Positions 1 to 7,399 of a stretch of DNA of 64,000 nt are shown piece after piece. Each line of letters begins with the position of its first letter. The stretch's first letter is position 1. The DNA comes from a virus: IMG/VR virus record IMGVR_UViG_3300034072_002191, positions 16,692-80,691 of that record; one strand, 5' to 3'. The position numbers and the translations under genes are program-made. The notes beneath the pieces are model-generated. The model was not told where the DNA came from and searched no databases. It worked only from the letters and a program-made list of their open reading frames with translations.

Positions 1-273
1 GATTGGTTCCCGACGGTGCGCCAGATCGAGGAGCGGCTGAAGGCCTACGTCAGCCCCGAGCAGCATGCGATCAATGTCGCCCGGTACATCCTCCGGAACG
101 GGAAGCGCGAGACGGTGGAGGAGGCATGTGGGCCGGTCACTGACGAGCAGGTCCGGCGGATGAGCGCCGAGCTGCGCCGGATGGGGCTGGGGCTAGGGTA
201 CATCACTCAGGAGCAGCTGGATCGCGTCACGGCGGCCGAAAGGGCGGTGGCGCCGGAGCAGCACGCGGCGTGA
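1..273 (+). CDS. hypothetical protein, 5' end outside window (outer prophage)
   Basis: The frame is open from base 1 to a TGA at 271-273, and the sequence before the first possible internal start (GTG at 16) continues without a stop. I therefore read it as the C-terminal part of a gene that begins upstream. About 90 residues are visible, charged and probably helical, with no domain I recognise. Its stop overlaps a possible GTG start of the NusG-like gene, which suggests one transcription unit of the outer prophage. Function unknown. Confidence 0.6.
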   Translation, partial: DWFPTVRQIEERLKAYVSPEQHAINVARYILRNGKRETVEEACGPVTDEQVRRMSAELRRMGLGLGYITQEQLDRVTAAERAVAPEQHAA

Positions 274-1010
274 AGGCAGAACAAAGCGTGATTCGAGCGC
301 GGGTTGGGAGTATCGGGGTGGTTGAGATGAGCGGGAACATGGGCACGGCTGGCACCTGGTGCATTCTGCGGACTAGCGGCGGACGCACGGTGCCGTTGGC
401 GCGATCGCTGGCCGCTGCCGGGTTCGATGTCTGGACGCCGGTCCGCACGATCCGCCGCCCGGCGCCGGGGCAGGGGCGTCGCCTGGTGATGGGCCAGCGG
501 CGCAAGCTGATCGACGTGGATCTGGCTATCTTGCCGGGCTTCGTGTTTGCTCGGGCAGATCAGCTCCATGATCTGGTGCGGGCAGCAGGCGCAGAGCCGA
601 GCCCGCACCCCAGCTTCTCGGTGTTCCATCAAGCTGGCCGTGTTCCGCTCGTGCGGGATACCAGCATCATCGGCCTACGAGCAGCGGAGGAAGACGCGCG
701 CGAGCTGCGACGCGCCGAGATGGAGGCCGAGACGCGGGAGGAGGCGCGCCGTGCGCGTGCCGATCGCATGCGCACCGAGAGCAATCGGCGCAAGATGCTG
801 CGTCGTGTGACGAAGGAGCTGCCCAGCGCAACCGAGGTGATGGTCGAGGGGATGCCAGCCTTCGATGGCCTGATCGGCGTTGTGGTGGAAGGCCGCGGCG
901 CCACTGCTGTCGTCGAGTTCGGCGGTTCGTTGCGCATCGAAATCGAGGCTTGGCAGCTGACGCCCACGCTGCTACAAAACGGGAACACTCAGCAGGGTGT
1001 TGCCGCTTGA
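270..1010 (+). CDS. NusG-like transcription (anti)termination protein of the outer prophage
   Basis: The N-terminal part resembles a NusG NGN domain: a WCILRT start near residue 30, then a segment ending in LPGFVFARADQL. The C-terminal 55 residues resemble a KOW module (GLIGVVVEGRGATAVVEF). Between them lies a long, highly charged helical insert rich in Glu and Arg, which makes the protein (246 aa) longer than housekeeping NusG (about 180 aa). Phage-borne NusG paralogues are expected to act on RNA polymerase as operon-specific antiterminators; that role is inferred. I used the GTG at 270, which overlaps the previous stop. The ATG at 327 is a good alternative because it sits just before the NGN domain. 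The Mu-like prophage begins 11 bases after the stop. Confidence 0.75.
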   Translation: MKAEQSVIRARVGSIGVVEMSGNMGTAGTWCILRTSGGRTVPLARSLAAAGFDVWTPVRTIRRPAPGQGRRLVMGQRRKLIDVDLAILPGFVFARADQLHDLVRAAGAEPSPHPSFSVFHQAGRVPLVRDTSIIGLRAAEEDARELRRAEMEAETREEARRARADRMRTESNRRKMLRRVTKELPSATEVMVEGMPAFDGLIGVVVEGRGATAVVEFGGSLRIEIEAWQLTPTLLQNGNTQQGVAA

Positions 1011-1016
1011 GCGGCC

Positions 1017-1021
1017 TCGGG
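1017..1021. repeat. target-site duplication, left copy (TCGGG)
   Basis: This five-base direct repeat lies immediately outside the TG terminus at 1022. An identical copy follows the CA terminus at 37343. Mu-family transposases make 5-bp duplications, so size and position both fit. Confidence 0.9.
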
Positions 1022-1068
1022 TGAAGCGTGACACGTGAAGCCGGAGTCTTTGACACAACTCCCCGGAG
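1022..1068. repeat. Mu-like prophage right end: terminal inverted repeat with two transposase sites
   Basis: The end starts TGAAGCGTGACACG, similar to the right end of phage Mu. Two tandem copies of TGACAC-N6-CCGGAG occur at 1029-1046 and 1051-1068, exactly 22 bp apart. The single terminal site at the other end has the same spacing from the terminus (7 bases). These are the probable transposase-binding sites. The stretch 1069-1126, up to the last tail gene, holds no gene. Confidence 0.85.
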
Positions 1069-1126
1069 CATTCCAACGTCCGCTTAGAAGCGCCCGAGCC
1101 GCCGTTGAGCAGCTCCATAGCCGCCC

Positions 1127-1921
1127 CTAGAACGCCGCCGCTTCGTCCGCGCCCCAATCCTCGATCCGCAGTTCCCAACGGGTGCGCCCTTTGCTGGCGC
1201 GCTCATATTCTCGGGCCTGGCGAAAGATGCCGTAGTGAACCCGGCGCCGAAGGCCGGCAGTCCTGTCGGGGTCCTCCACCACCAGTAGCGGCCTGCTCTC
1301 GCCACGATCCAGCGAGATCTCGAATAGCGTGTCGACCTCGTCGTCGGTCAGGTCGCCAAGCGTCCAGGCCCACGAGCTTTTCCGCACGCCCTCGACAACC
1401 GCGAACCCGCCATCGGGAAGCGAGGTGACGGAGCCGGTGTCGATCGCGCGCCGTCCGCTGCCCCATTCGTGCCCCCAGCTCGGGGTGAAGGAGCGACCGA
1501 CCATGAGGACGCCTGCAGATAGCGCGGGCGAGCCGGCAGGCTGCGCCACGGTGAGCCTGACATACCGAACGCTCGCCGTGGTCGCGTCGCCGAACCAGAG
1601 GGCGTGGCTTAGCGCTGGGAAGCGGCCGGCGACGTCAGGCACCCGAAGCGCGGTCGAGCTGGCGATGGAGACGCTGGTATAGTCGGTCGTGCCCCCTGTG
1701 ATCGTCCAGGTCGCGGCAGCGGCCGCCGGTTGAAGGTAGCCAAGGAAGATCGTGTTGATCGTCCGAACCTGGCCGAGATCGAGATCGAGCGTCACGGCGC
1801 CAGTCGCTGTGTCCATCCACACTTCTCGTGGATCTGGCGTCAGGAGGTTCGCCACGCCCGACCCTCGCGAGGTTGCGACGGCAGCGATCGGCATCGGCTG
1901 CAGGATCAAAAGGTTCTTCAT
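1127..1921 (-). CDS. tail-tip protein, last gene of the Mu-like prophage
   Basis: This 264-aa protein overlaps the previous gene by ATGA. Residues about 40-140 look like a beta-sandwich (discoidin-like; TLDLDLGQVRTINTIFLGYL). The C-terminal half has a segment (YGIFRQAREYERASKGRTRW...LRIEDW) that aligns by eye with the repeated module of the outer prophage's 1,146-aa tail protein (YGFFRNF...VTIEG). It probably sits in the tail tip. It is unusual that it lies downstream of the fibre genes, at the very end of the element. The exact role is unknown. Confidence 0.7.
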   Translation of the reverse strand: MKNLLILQPMPIAAVATSRGSGVANLLTPDPREVWMDTATGAVTLDLDLGQVRTINTIFLGYLQPAAAAATWTITGGTTDYTSVSIASSTALRVPDVAGRFPALSHALWFGDATTASVRYVRLTVAQPAGSPALSAGVLMVGRSFTPSWGHEWGSGRRAIDTGSVTSLPDGGFAVVEGVRKSSWAWTLGDLTDDEVDTLFEISLDRGESRPLLVVEDPDRTAGLRRRVHYGIFRQAREYERASKGRTRWELRIEDWGADEAAAF

Positions 1922-2286
1922 GCCGCCAGCTTCCTTAGAACGGTGACCGTGGAAAGGCCGGTCGCCAAGTTGTCGGCCGCACCGAGCACGAACACGTCGA
2001 CGCCATTGTCGTAGCCCAGGCGGCCGATCTGGAGCGTGATCACCTGGCCGCGATAAGCCTGCCAGCGGCCTTTCAGGATATGCTCATCCATCACTAAGGG
2101 ACCGCTCAAGAACGCGAGCTGGCGGGCAGCTTCGGTTGCAGCGGCGGACTTGAAGGCGATGCTCGATGCGCGCTCCACCGTGAGTGCGTCTGCGCCCCAA
2201 AGCGCGGCGCGGGTGGTGTCCTCTGCCACCACCCACAGCTCCTCCGATTGAAGCCATTGCGCAAACAGGGGATCGACCGAAGCCAT
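1918..2286 (-). CDS. hypothetical tail-associated protein
   Basis: This 122-aa protein begins MASVDPLFAQWLQSEELWVV. It is predicted to be mixed alpha/beta and I see no membrane segment or catalytic motif. It overlaps the 264-aa tail-tip gene by four bases (ATGA) and follows the 84-aa gene after three bases, so it belongs to the terminal tail operon of the Mu-like phage. Role unknown; likely structural or an assembly factor. Confidence 0.65.
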   Translation of the reverse strand: MASVDPLFAQWLQSEELWVVAEDTTRAALWGADALTVERASSIAFKSAAATEAARQLAFLSGPLVMDEHILKGRWQAYRGQVITLQIGRLGYDNGVDVFVLGAADNLATGLSTVTVLRKLAA

Positions 2287-2289
2287 CGG

Positions 2290-2544
2290 TTAGCGGTTCG
2301 CTTCGGTTTCGAGGTTGTACATCACGCTGAGGACGGAGCTAAGCTGAACAAGCAGCGGGCTCATCGGCGCCTCGGTGGCGACGCCCGACATGGCCCGCCC
2401 GAGCGCGGTCTTGGTGGCCGCATATGCGTCGCTGCCGATAGCATCGAGCACCGCCTGCTTCCAGGCCGGCACCGGCGTCGGCGCGGGTTGGGGAATCGGA
2501 AACGGATCGATGGAGCCGTTCGGCACCTCATTCTCTTCGGCCAT
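2290..2544 (-). CDS. small hypothetical protein of the tail operon
   Basis: 84 aa, with a proline-rich stretch (PFPIPQPAPTPVPA) at residues about 14-27 followed by a helical C-terminus. An AGGA ribosome-binding site lies about 8 bases before the ATG. A 39-base gap separates it from the upstream fibre gene, the only visible break in this operon. Unknown function; it could be a fibre-assembly factor judged by position alone. Confidence 0.6.
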   Translation of the reverse strand: MAEENEVPNGSIDPFPIPQPAPTPVPAWKQAVLDAIGSDAYAATKTALGRAMSGVATEAPMSPLLVQLSSVLSVMYNLETEANR

Positions 2545-2583
2545 TCTACTCTATCCTTTCAGACGTTGATCATCGGTACGCAG

Positions 2584-3279
2584 TTACATGCCAGTCAGGT
2601 CGACCAGCCAAAATCGCCATTGCTTGTAGACCTGCTGCCCCGGTTCACCCGTGGTCGGGCCGCTCATGACATCGCGGTTCACCGACTTGACGCCGGCATT
2701 CGCAGCGTCGGTGTATCCGCCGAAAATATATGTCCGATAGCGTCCGTTGCCGAGATCGGAGACGAAGAAGCCACGGTCTGCCAGAAGCACGCCGTACTTC
2801 TTACCGCCTGGGACCGGCTGCAGGTTGTCGATCGAAGCCAAGTTCGAATAGCCGGGCGGCAAGATGGCGAGCGGGCGGCGGATATCGTCGAAGATCAGTT
2901 TCCCGGCCGCGTCGAAGCACTCGAACGTCGCCTCGCTAGATCTGTCCCCCGGGTGCCTCCCGAAGAGGTACAGATCGCAGCTACCAGCCTTGAGCCCGAC
3001 AAACCGCAGGGTGTTGGCGCTCGACGCGATCGCCGTGGCGCACTTGTCCCCGGTGATGACGACGATCGGCGCCTCGGCCAAGCCCAGGCCGCCAACCTCC
3101 ACCCATTCAATCGGCTGCTGCGTCGTCGTGTTCAGGAAGGGCGGCGAAGTTGAGGACGTGGTGGAAATCGTCGTGCCGGCGTTCGGGCCGACCGAGACCT
3201 TCTTCAGGAAGACATAGGGGGATTGGTCGACGCTGAACATCAGCCGCCCCGCGCCGTCCCACACATCAAGGTAGCTCAT
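2584..3279 (-). CDS. distal tail fibre/tip protein (shared type with outer prophage)
   Basis: I start this at the ATG overlapping the previous stop (ATGA), giving 231 aa. The N-terminus (YLDVWDGAGRLMF...VFLKKVSVGPNAG) repeats the pattern of the 98-aa upstream protein. From residue about 118 a second copy begins (FECFDAAGKLIFDD). The C-terminus (DVMSGPTTGE...FWLVDLTGM) matches the C-terminus of the outer prophage protein at 58389-59159 (DVMIGPTTDP...LFIVDVTGL). It is probably a receptor-contacting tip or fibre protein. The homology is judged by eye and the role is inferred. Confidence 0.7.
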   Translation of the reverse strand: MSYLDVWDGAGRLMFSVDQSPYVFLKKVSVGPNAGTTISTTSSTSPPFLNTTTQQPIEWVEVGGLGLAEAPIVVITGDKCATAIASSANTLRFVGLKAGSCDLYLFGRHPGDRSSEATFECFDAAGKLIFDDIRRPLAILPPGYSNLASIDNLQPVPGGKKYGVLLADRGFFVSDLGNGRYRTYIFGGYTDAANAGVKSVNRDVMSGPTTGEPGQQVYKQWRFWLVDLTGM

Positions 3280-3572
3280 ATGTACCCGTACTCCAGGATC
3301 ACCGGCTGACGGCTGTCGATGTATGGAGACGGATCGGGCACCCACGACAGGGTGTTGCCCGACAGCGTAAACTTCGGCTGATAGCTGGTCGCCACGGCAT
3401 TCGAATTGTTCACGAAGTAGACGGGCGAATAGGTCGCCCACTCCGCGACGGTGATGCTGCCGGCGTCATTCGGGCCGATATTCACCCGCCCGATGAACTT
3501 CATGTTGAAGACGGAAGCGTCGATCACCAACGCCCCGTCCTTGTTCCACACCTGAAAGCCGCCATCGGTCAT
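3276..3572 (-). CDS. short tail fibre protein (shared type with outer prophage)
   Basis: 98 aa, beta-rich. The start (FQVWNKDGALVIDASVFNMKF then IGRVNIGPNDAG) closely resembles the outer prophage protein at 58042-58389 (LMLSLSDGTVTFDQ... then VKFLGTITIGADYTG). It overlaps both neighbours by four bases and sits directly after the large tail protein, as does its counterpart in the outer phage. It is likely a component of the tail tip or fibre. Confidence 0.7.
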   Translation of the reverse strand: MTDGGFQVWNKDGALVIDASVFNMKFIGRVNIGPNDAGSITVAEWATYSPVYFVNNSNAVATSYQPKFTLSGNTLSWVPDPSPYIDSRQPVILEYGYI

Positions 3573-6500
3573 GATGGCGGCCCCATCCGGACGCGCATGA
3601 CGTTGTTCGCATCATAAACCCGCCAGTTGCCGCCGCTGTATTCGGTGCGGTAGCCCCCGGAGGGAGACTCGAAGGTCACCTGGTCGGCACGGAAGCGCAG
3701 GCTGCTGAAACTGCCGTTGTTCGCCAGCTTGATCCCGGCGATCCGGCCATTCGCGTCGATATTCAGCACCCACTGGCCGAAGACCTGCGCGACATTGTTG
3801 TTCAGGGTGGTGATCGCCGTCTGTTGCGAGCTGATCGTCACGCCCTGCGTCGAAACCGTGCTACTGAGCGATGCGTATTGCTGGCTCACCGTCGAAAGCG
3901 CCTGATACGTTTGGTAGATGCTGGCTTCAGACGAATAGGGCGTGACCGAGGTCCCGCGCTCCAATTTGATCTGACGAACTGCAGCCCCACTTGTGCCGAG
4001 GTTAGGCGCGCTCGTCATATTTGCAGCGACGAACCGCACGCGGCACCAAGCGGTGCCGGCCGGGGATGTCGCATACATGGCGAGATTCTGCCGGTTCACT
4101 CCTGGAGTGTTCCAAAAGGAAGGCTGCGTCACATTCGGCCCCCAGCTGTGGCCCAGCTCGTTGATCTGGTCGGATGCCGAATAGAAGATCAGTTCGAACC
4201 GGCAGTAAGCATTCGCCGATGCGTTCCAGACGTTCGCGTCCCCCGAGAGAACAAGTACCGCGTTCTGCTCCATTGGGATCAAGCCGCTGTCGAGGATAAC
4301 GATACGCTCCCCGTCAGCGGTGGCGTTCCCCGAGCCCCAGAAGAAGTAGGAGCCCCAGGAGTCGCGAGCCGTACCCCATCCGCCGACCACATCGTGCCAG
4401 CCTTGTGTGTAACCGGCCTCCCCGCTTCCGTTTGGCGCGAGGTTAGGGTTACCCGCGACCAAGCGCTGCGTGATCTGGGCGACATTGCCCTGGAGCGTGC
4501 TGGTTGCCGACTGCAGGGAAGAGATGCTCGACCCTTGCGTGGTCATCTGAGATTGCATGGTCACGCGCTGGCCATCCAGCGTGGAGATCGCCTGATACGA
4601 TTGCGTTAGCGAAACCTCATTGGAATAGACGGTGGGTACTGGACTGCGTTCGAACTTCGCCTGGCGGACCGCGGCGCCGCTCTGCCCGTCGTTGGTCATG
4701 TTGCCGAAGATGATCCGGCAGCGCGCCCACATTGCTTGGGTGTGGTTCGGCGACACGCCCGACACCGCCAGGTTCTTGCGATTCTGCCCCGGCGAATTGC
4801 CGAACCACAGGCCCTGCACCGCAGGCCCGCCGTACACAGGGCCGATCTGCTGCGTCATGCCGGCGTCGGCAAAGAAATACACCTCAAGCCGCGCATAGGA
4901 GTTGCCCGCCGCGTTGTAGGCGCTCGCGTCGATCGTGAAGGTAAACGGCAAGCCGGGATCGAACAGAACCGGGTTGTGGTACAGCACCACCGCCCGCTCA
5001 CCGGAAGTCTGGGCTCCCGAGCCGTTCCACTGCGCATAGCTTCCCCAGACGTTGCCGGAGATGATCGACCAGGCGCCGATCTCCTGCGACCAAGCCCGCA
5101 GGCCGTCCTCAAAGCCGCCGTTGCCCAGCAGGTTGGGGCTCCCCGCCACCAAGCGGGTCTGCACCGTCGCCATGTCGCCCTGTAGGTTGGACGTGGCCGT
5201 CTGAAGCGAGGAGATCGAGGTCGATTGCGTGCCCAGGGTGGTGCTGAGCTGCGCCACCTGTTCGTTCGCCGTCGTGATCGCGGTGAAGGCTTGCGCGACG
5301 GACGCCTCGTTCGTGTAGGGCGTAGCTGCGGCGCCAAGCTCCAGCTTCACCAGTTGGACGGCCACCTGCCCCGAACTGGGCAGGTTCTGGCCAATGATCC
5401 GCACGCGAGCATTGACGGCACCCGCCGGCGCGGTCCCGGTCACCACGGAGCCGAGGCGATTGCCTGCATCCGCAAAGCCGAGCGGGGCGTTGCGAACCGG
5501 CCCGGTCGAGCCGGAGAGGACATTGCCCGAGGCATCGTACCAGAGAATATCGGCATACATCGACGCCCCGGCTCCGGTAACGCGCCCGCGATAGGAGAGC
5601 GTATATTGCCGGCCGACTGAAACCGGCACGAAGTCGCTGACGATGAACGCCGTGGCAGGCGGATTATTACAAAAGGCGGAGCGGCCCTCGGCGTCGGCCG
5701 TAGCTACGCCCCAGGTCCCTGCGCCGGCGCCCCAGTTGGCGAGGCCGTTTTCGAACCCGCCGTTCTTCACCAGGTTCATGTTTCCGGCTTGGACGGTCTG
5801 TGTGAACGTCGCGAGGTTACCCGCCGTCGTAGAGGCCTGGCTGGTGACGTTCGAGATCTGCGTCCCGTAGGTGGTCAGCAGCTGCCCCTGAGACGTGTTG
5901 ATGCCCTCGGCCGAGGTGATCCGCTGCGTCAGATCCGGAATGCTGGTCGTAACCAGGCCGCTCACGCTCCCCTGGAGCTGAGATATGAGGCCCTGGGCTG
6001 TAGCAATGTCCCGCTGCGCCTGGGAGATCGAGGCTTCAAGGGCAGCCCTGGCGGCGGCGACCTGGTCGCGCACCGGTACCACGTTCCCCGATGTGTCCTT
6101 CAGCGCATTGAGGGCCGTGTTGGCCGAGCCCTGCGCGGTGTCGGCGGTGCCCTTCGCGGTATCCGCAGTGGACTGGGCCTGCACCACCGCCGCTTGCAAG
6201 TTCACGACGGTCGAGCCGTCGCCGAACACAACGTCGGTCGCCAGCACGATCCCGGCCAAGGCATCGCGGGTCATGACATGCTGGTTGCGCCGATAGCCAA
6301 GCCGACGGCGCGAGACGGGACGGAAGGTCGCCTTGCGGGTCACATCTACGCTGCGCGCCCGCACCACGGGCGTCCCCCATGCCCATTCGCGCAGAATGAT
6401 CCCGCCGGCATCTAGCACCCACATCAGCGACACATCGCTCAGCAGCGCGTCGAGAGCGGCGGCAGCCGTCCCATTCTCATCCGCCGCGACCCAGCCCACT

Positions 6501-7399
6501 TCGGCCGGCCGGGCCGCGACCGCCGCCGCCACTGTGCCGGCGGCGAAGGGAATGGCGGACACGGTCGCGGCGATGCGTTCGGCAATTGCCGGCGCCGTCT
6601 CGACATAGGTCGCGCCAATCTCGCCCTTGATGTCAGCGCAGAGCGAGCCGGCCGGCTGGGTCCACCACTTCACACAGGCGATCGAGGGGCACACGACGCC
6701 GCCGCCCTGCGGCGCCACTGCCGCCTGAAGCGCCGCCCAGGTGGCCGCGATCGACCCTTGCCAGGCCAGCAGCGTCAGGGTGGCGGCATTGGCCCCCTTG
6801 TCTCGCACGGCCGAAAACTCGGCCCACTGGCGCGAGGGGTCACCAAAGCAATAGATCTGCCGCGCTGCATCGATGCACTCGCCTTCCAAGTTCCACACCC
6901 GGCCCCATGCGCGCCGCTTGATCTTCCCCTGCCACTCCACCGGTCCCTCGATGCCGCCGGTGCCCGCGAACCGCGAGGTAAGGATCGGCTTCTTCAGGTC
7001 TGCCGCCGGGTCGGAAAGGCTCAGTGTCAGCACGCCGTCGTCTGTGCTGACGTCGATCACCTTGCCCGAGGTGATCTCCGCTGGGCTTGGCGCTTCGCCG
7101 AAGCGAACGGTCATCGCCGCGTCCAGCCAGTGTAGGCCGGCGAGCTCCGCCAGCGCGGCCGAGCTGCTTGGCGCCCAGCGTACGGTCATCGCCTGGGGCA
7201 CGCTGCCGCCGCCCAGATCCTTGCCGTCGAACTCGGTGGAGCTGACGATCGTCGGCAGGCCGGCCAGGCCGCGCCGCCAATGCTGCCCCAGATAGAAAGA
7301 GGGCTCGGAGCCGCCGGCGCCGGAGAGCCGCGTCGTCACCACCGCACCCGTCGTGGCCGATCGCGGGCTGGCTTCGATCAGGATAAGGGGGGCGGCCAT
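3569..7399 (-). CDS. large tail-tip/receptor-binding protein with three carbohydrate-binding-like repeats
   Basis: 1,276 aa. Residues 1-390 form a tail-tip-like domain. A fibre region follows with a seven-residue periodic stretch (TADTAKGTADTAQG) near residue 410 and the motif GNVVPVRDQVAAARAALEA near 430, which is also found in the outer prophage's tail protein. Three copies of an NGGFE/NGSGE-G-W module start near residues 537, 753 and 983. They resemble CBM4/9-type beta-sandwich domains and are separated by coiled-coil segments. The C-terminal 70 residues look like a trimer tip (RVRMGPPS end). It follows the tape measure and overlaps it by one base. Probable host-recognition protein binding cell-surface glycans. 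Confidence 0.75.
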   Translation of the reverse strand: MAAPLILIEASPRSATTGAVVTTRLSGAGGSEPSFYLGQHWRRGLAGLPTIVSSTEFDGKDLGGGSVPQAMTVRWAPSSSAALAELAGLHWLDAAMTVRFGEAPSPAEITSGKVIDVSTDDGVLTLSLSDPAADLKKPILTSRFAGTGGIEGPVEWQGKIKRRAWGRVWNLEGECIDAARQIYCFGDPSRQWAEFSAVRDKGANAATLTLLAWQGSIAATWAALQAAVAPQGGGVVCPSIACVKWWTQPAGSLCADIKGEIGATYVETAPAIAERIAATVSAIPFAAGTVAAAVAARPAEVGWVAADENGTAAAALDALLSDVSLMWVLDAGGIILREWAWGTPVVRARSVDVTRKATFRPVSRRRLGYRRNQHVMTRDALAGIVLATDVVFGDGSTVVNLQAAVVQAQSTADTAKGTADTAQGSANTALNALKDTSGNVVPVRDQVAAARAALEASISQAQRDIATAQGLISQLQGSVSGLVTTSIPDLTQRITSAEGINTSQGQLLTTYGTQISNVTSQASTTAGNLATFTQTVQAGNMNLVKNGGFENGLANWGAGAGTWGVATADAEGRSAFCNNPPATAFIVSDFVPVSVGRQYTLSYRGRVTGAGASMYADILWYDASGNVLSGSTGPVRNAPLGFADAGNRLGSVVTGTAPAGAVNARVRIIGQNLPSSGQVAVQLVKLELGAAATPYTNEASVAQAFTAITTANEQVAQLSTTLGTQSTSISSLQTATSNLQGDMATVQTRLVAGSPNLLGNGGFEDGLRAWSQEIGAWSIISGNVWGSYAQWNGSGAQTSGERAVVLYHNPVLFDPGLPFTFTIDASAYNAAGNSYARLEVYFFADAGMTQQIGPVYGGPAVQGLWFGNSPGQNRKNLAVSGVSPNHTQAMWARCRIIFGNMTNDGQSGAAVRQAKFERSPVPTVYSNEVSLTQSYQAISTLDGQRVTMQSQMTTQGSSISSLQSATSTLQGNVAQITQRLVAGNPNLAPNGSGEAGYTQGWHDVVGGWGTARDSWGSYFFWGSGNATADGERIVILDSGLIPMEQNAVLVLSGDANVWNASANAYCRFELIFYSASDQINELGHSWGPNVTQPSFWNTPGVNRQNLAMYATSPAGTAWCRVRFVAANMTSAPNLGTSGAAVRQIKLERGTSVTPYSSEASIYQTYQALSTVSQQYASLSSTVSTQGVTISSQQTAITTLNNNVAQVFGQWVLNIDANGRIAGIKLANNGSFSSLRFRADQVTFESPSGGYRTEYSGGNWRVYDANNVMRVRMGPPS

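Larger units (their letters stand above)
1..1021 (+). mobile_element. outer siphoviral prophage, left segment
   Basis: This is the part of the outer HK97/lambda-like prophage upstream of the Mu-like insertion. It holds the end of an unknown gene and the NusG-like gene. Joining base 1021 to base 37349 restores a continuous region in which the NusG-like gene is followed, after 91 bases, by the HNH endonuclease and terminase genes. The element continues beyond the left edge of the window, so its integrase, repressor and attachment site cannot be seen. Confidence 0.75.

Noticed and set aside
2248-3153. Long + strand frame opposite the inner phage's fibre genes
   Set aside because: It is antisense to well-supported, tightly overlapping minus-strand genes and shows only the Arg-rich composition of GC-rich shadow frames.
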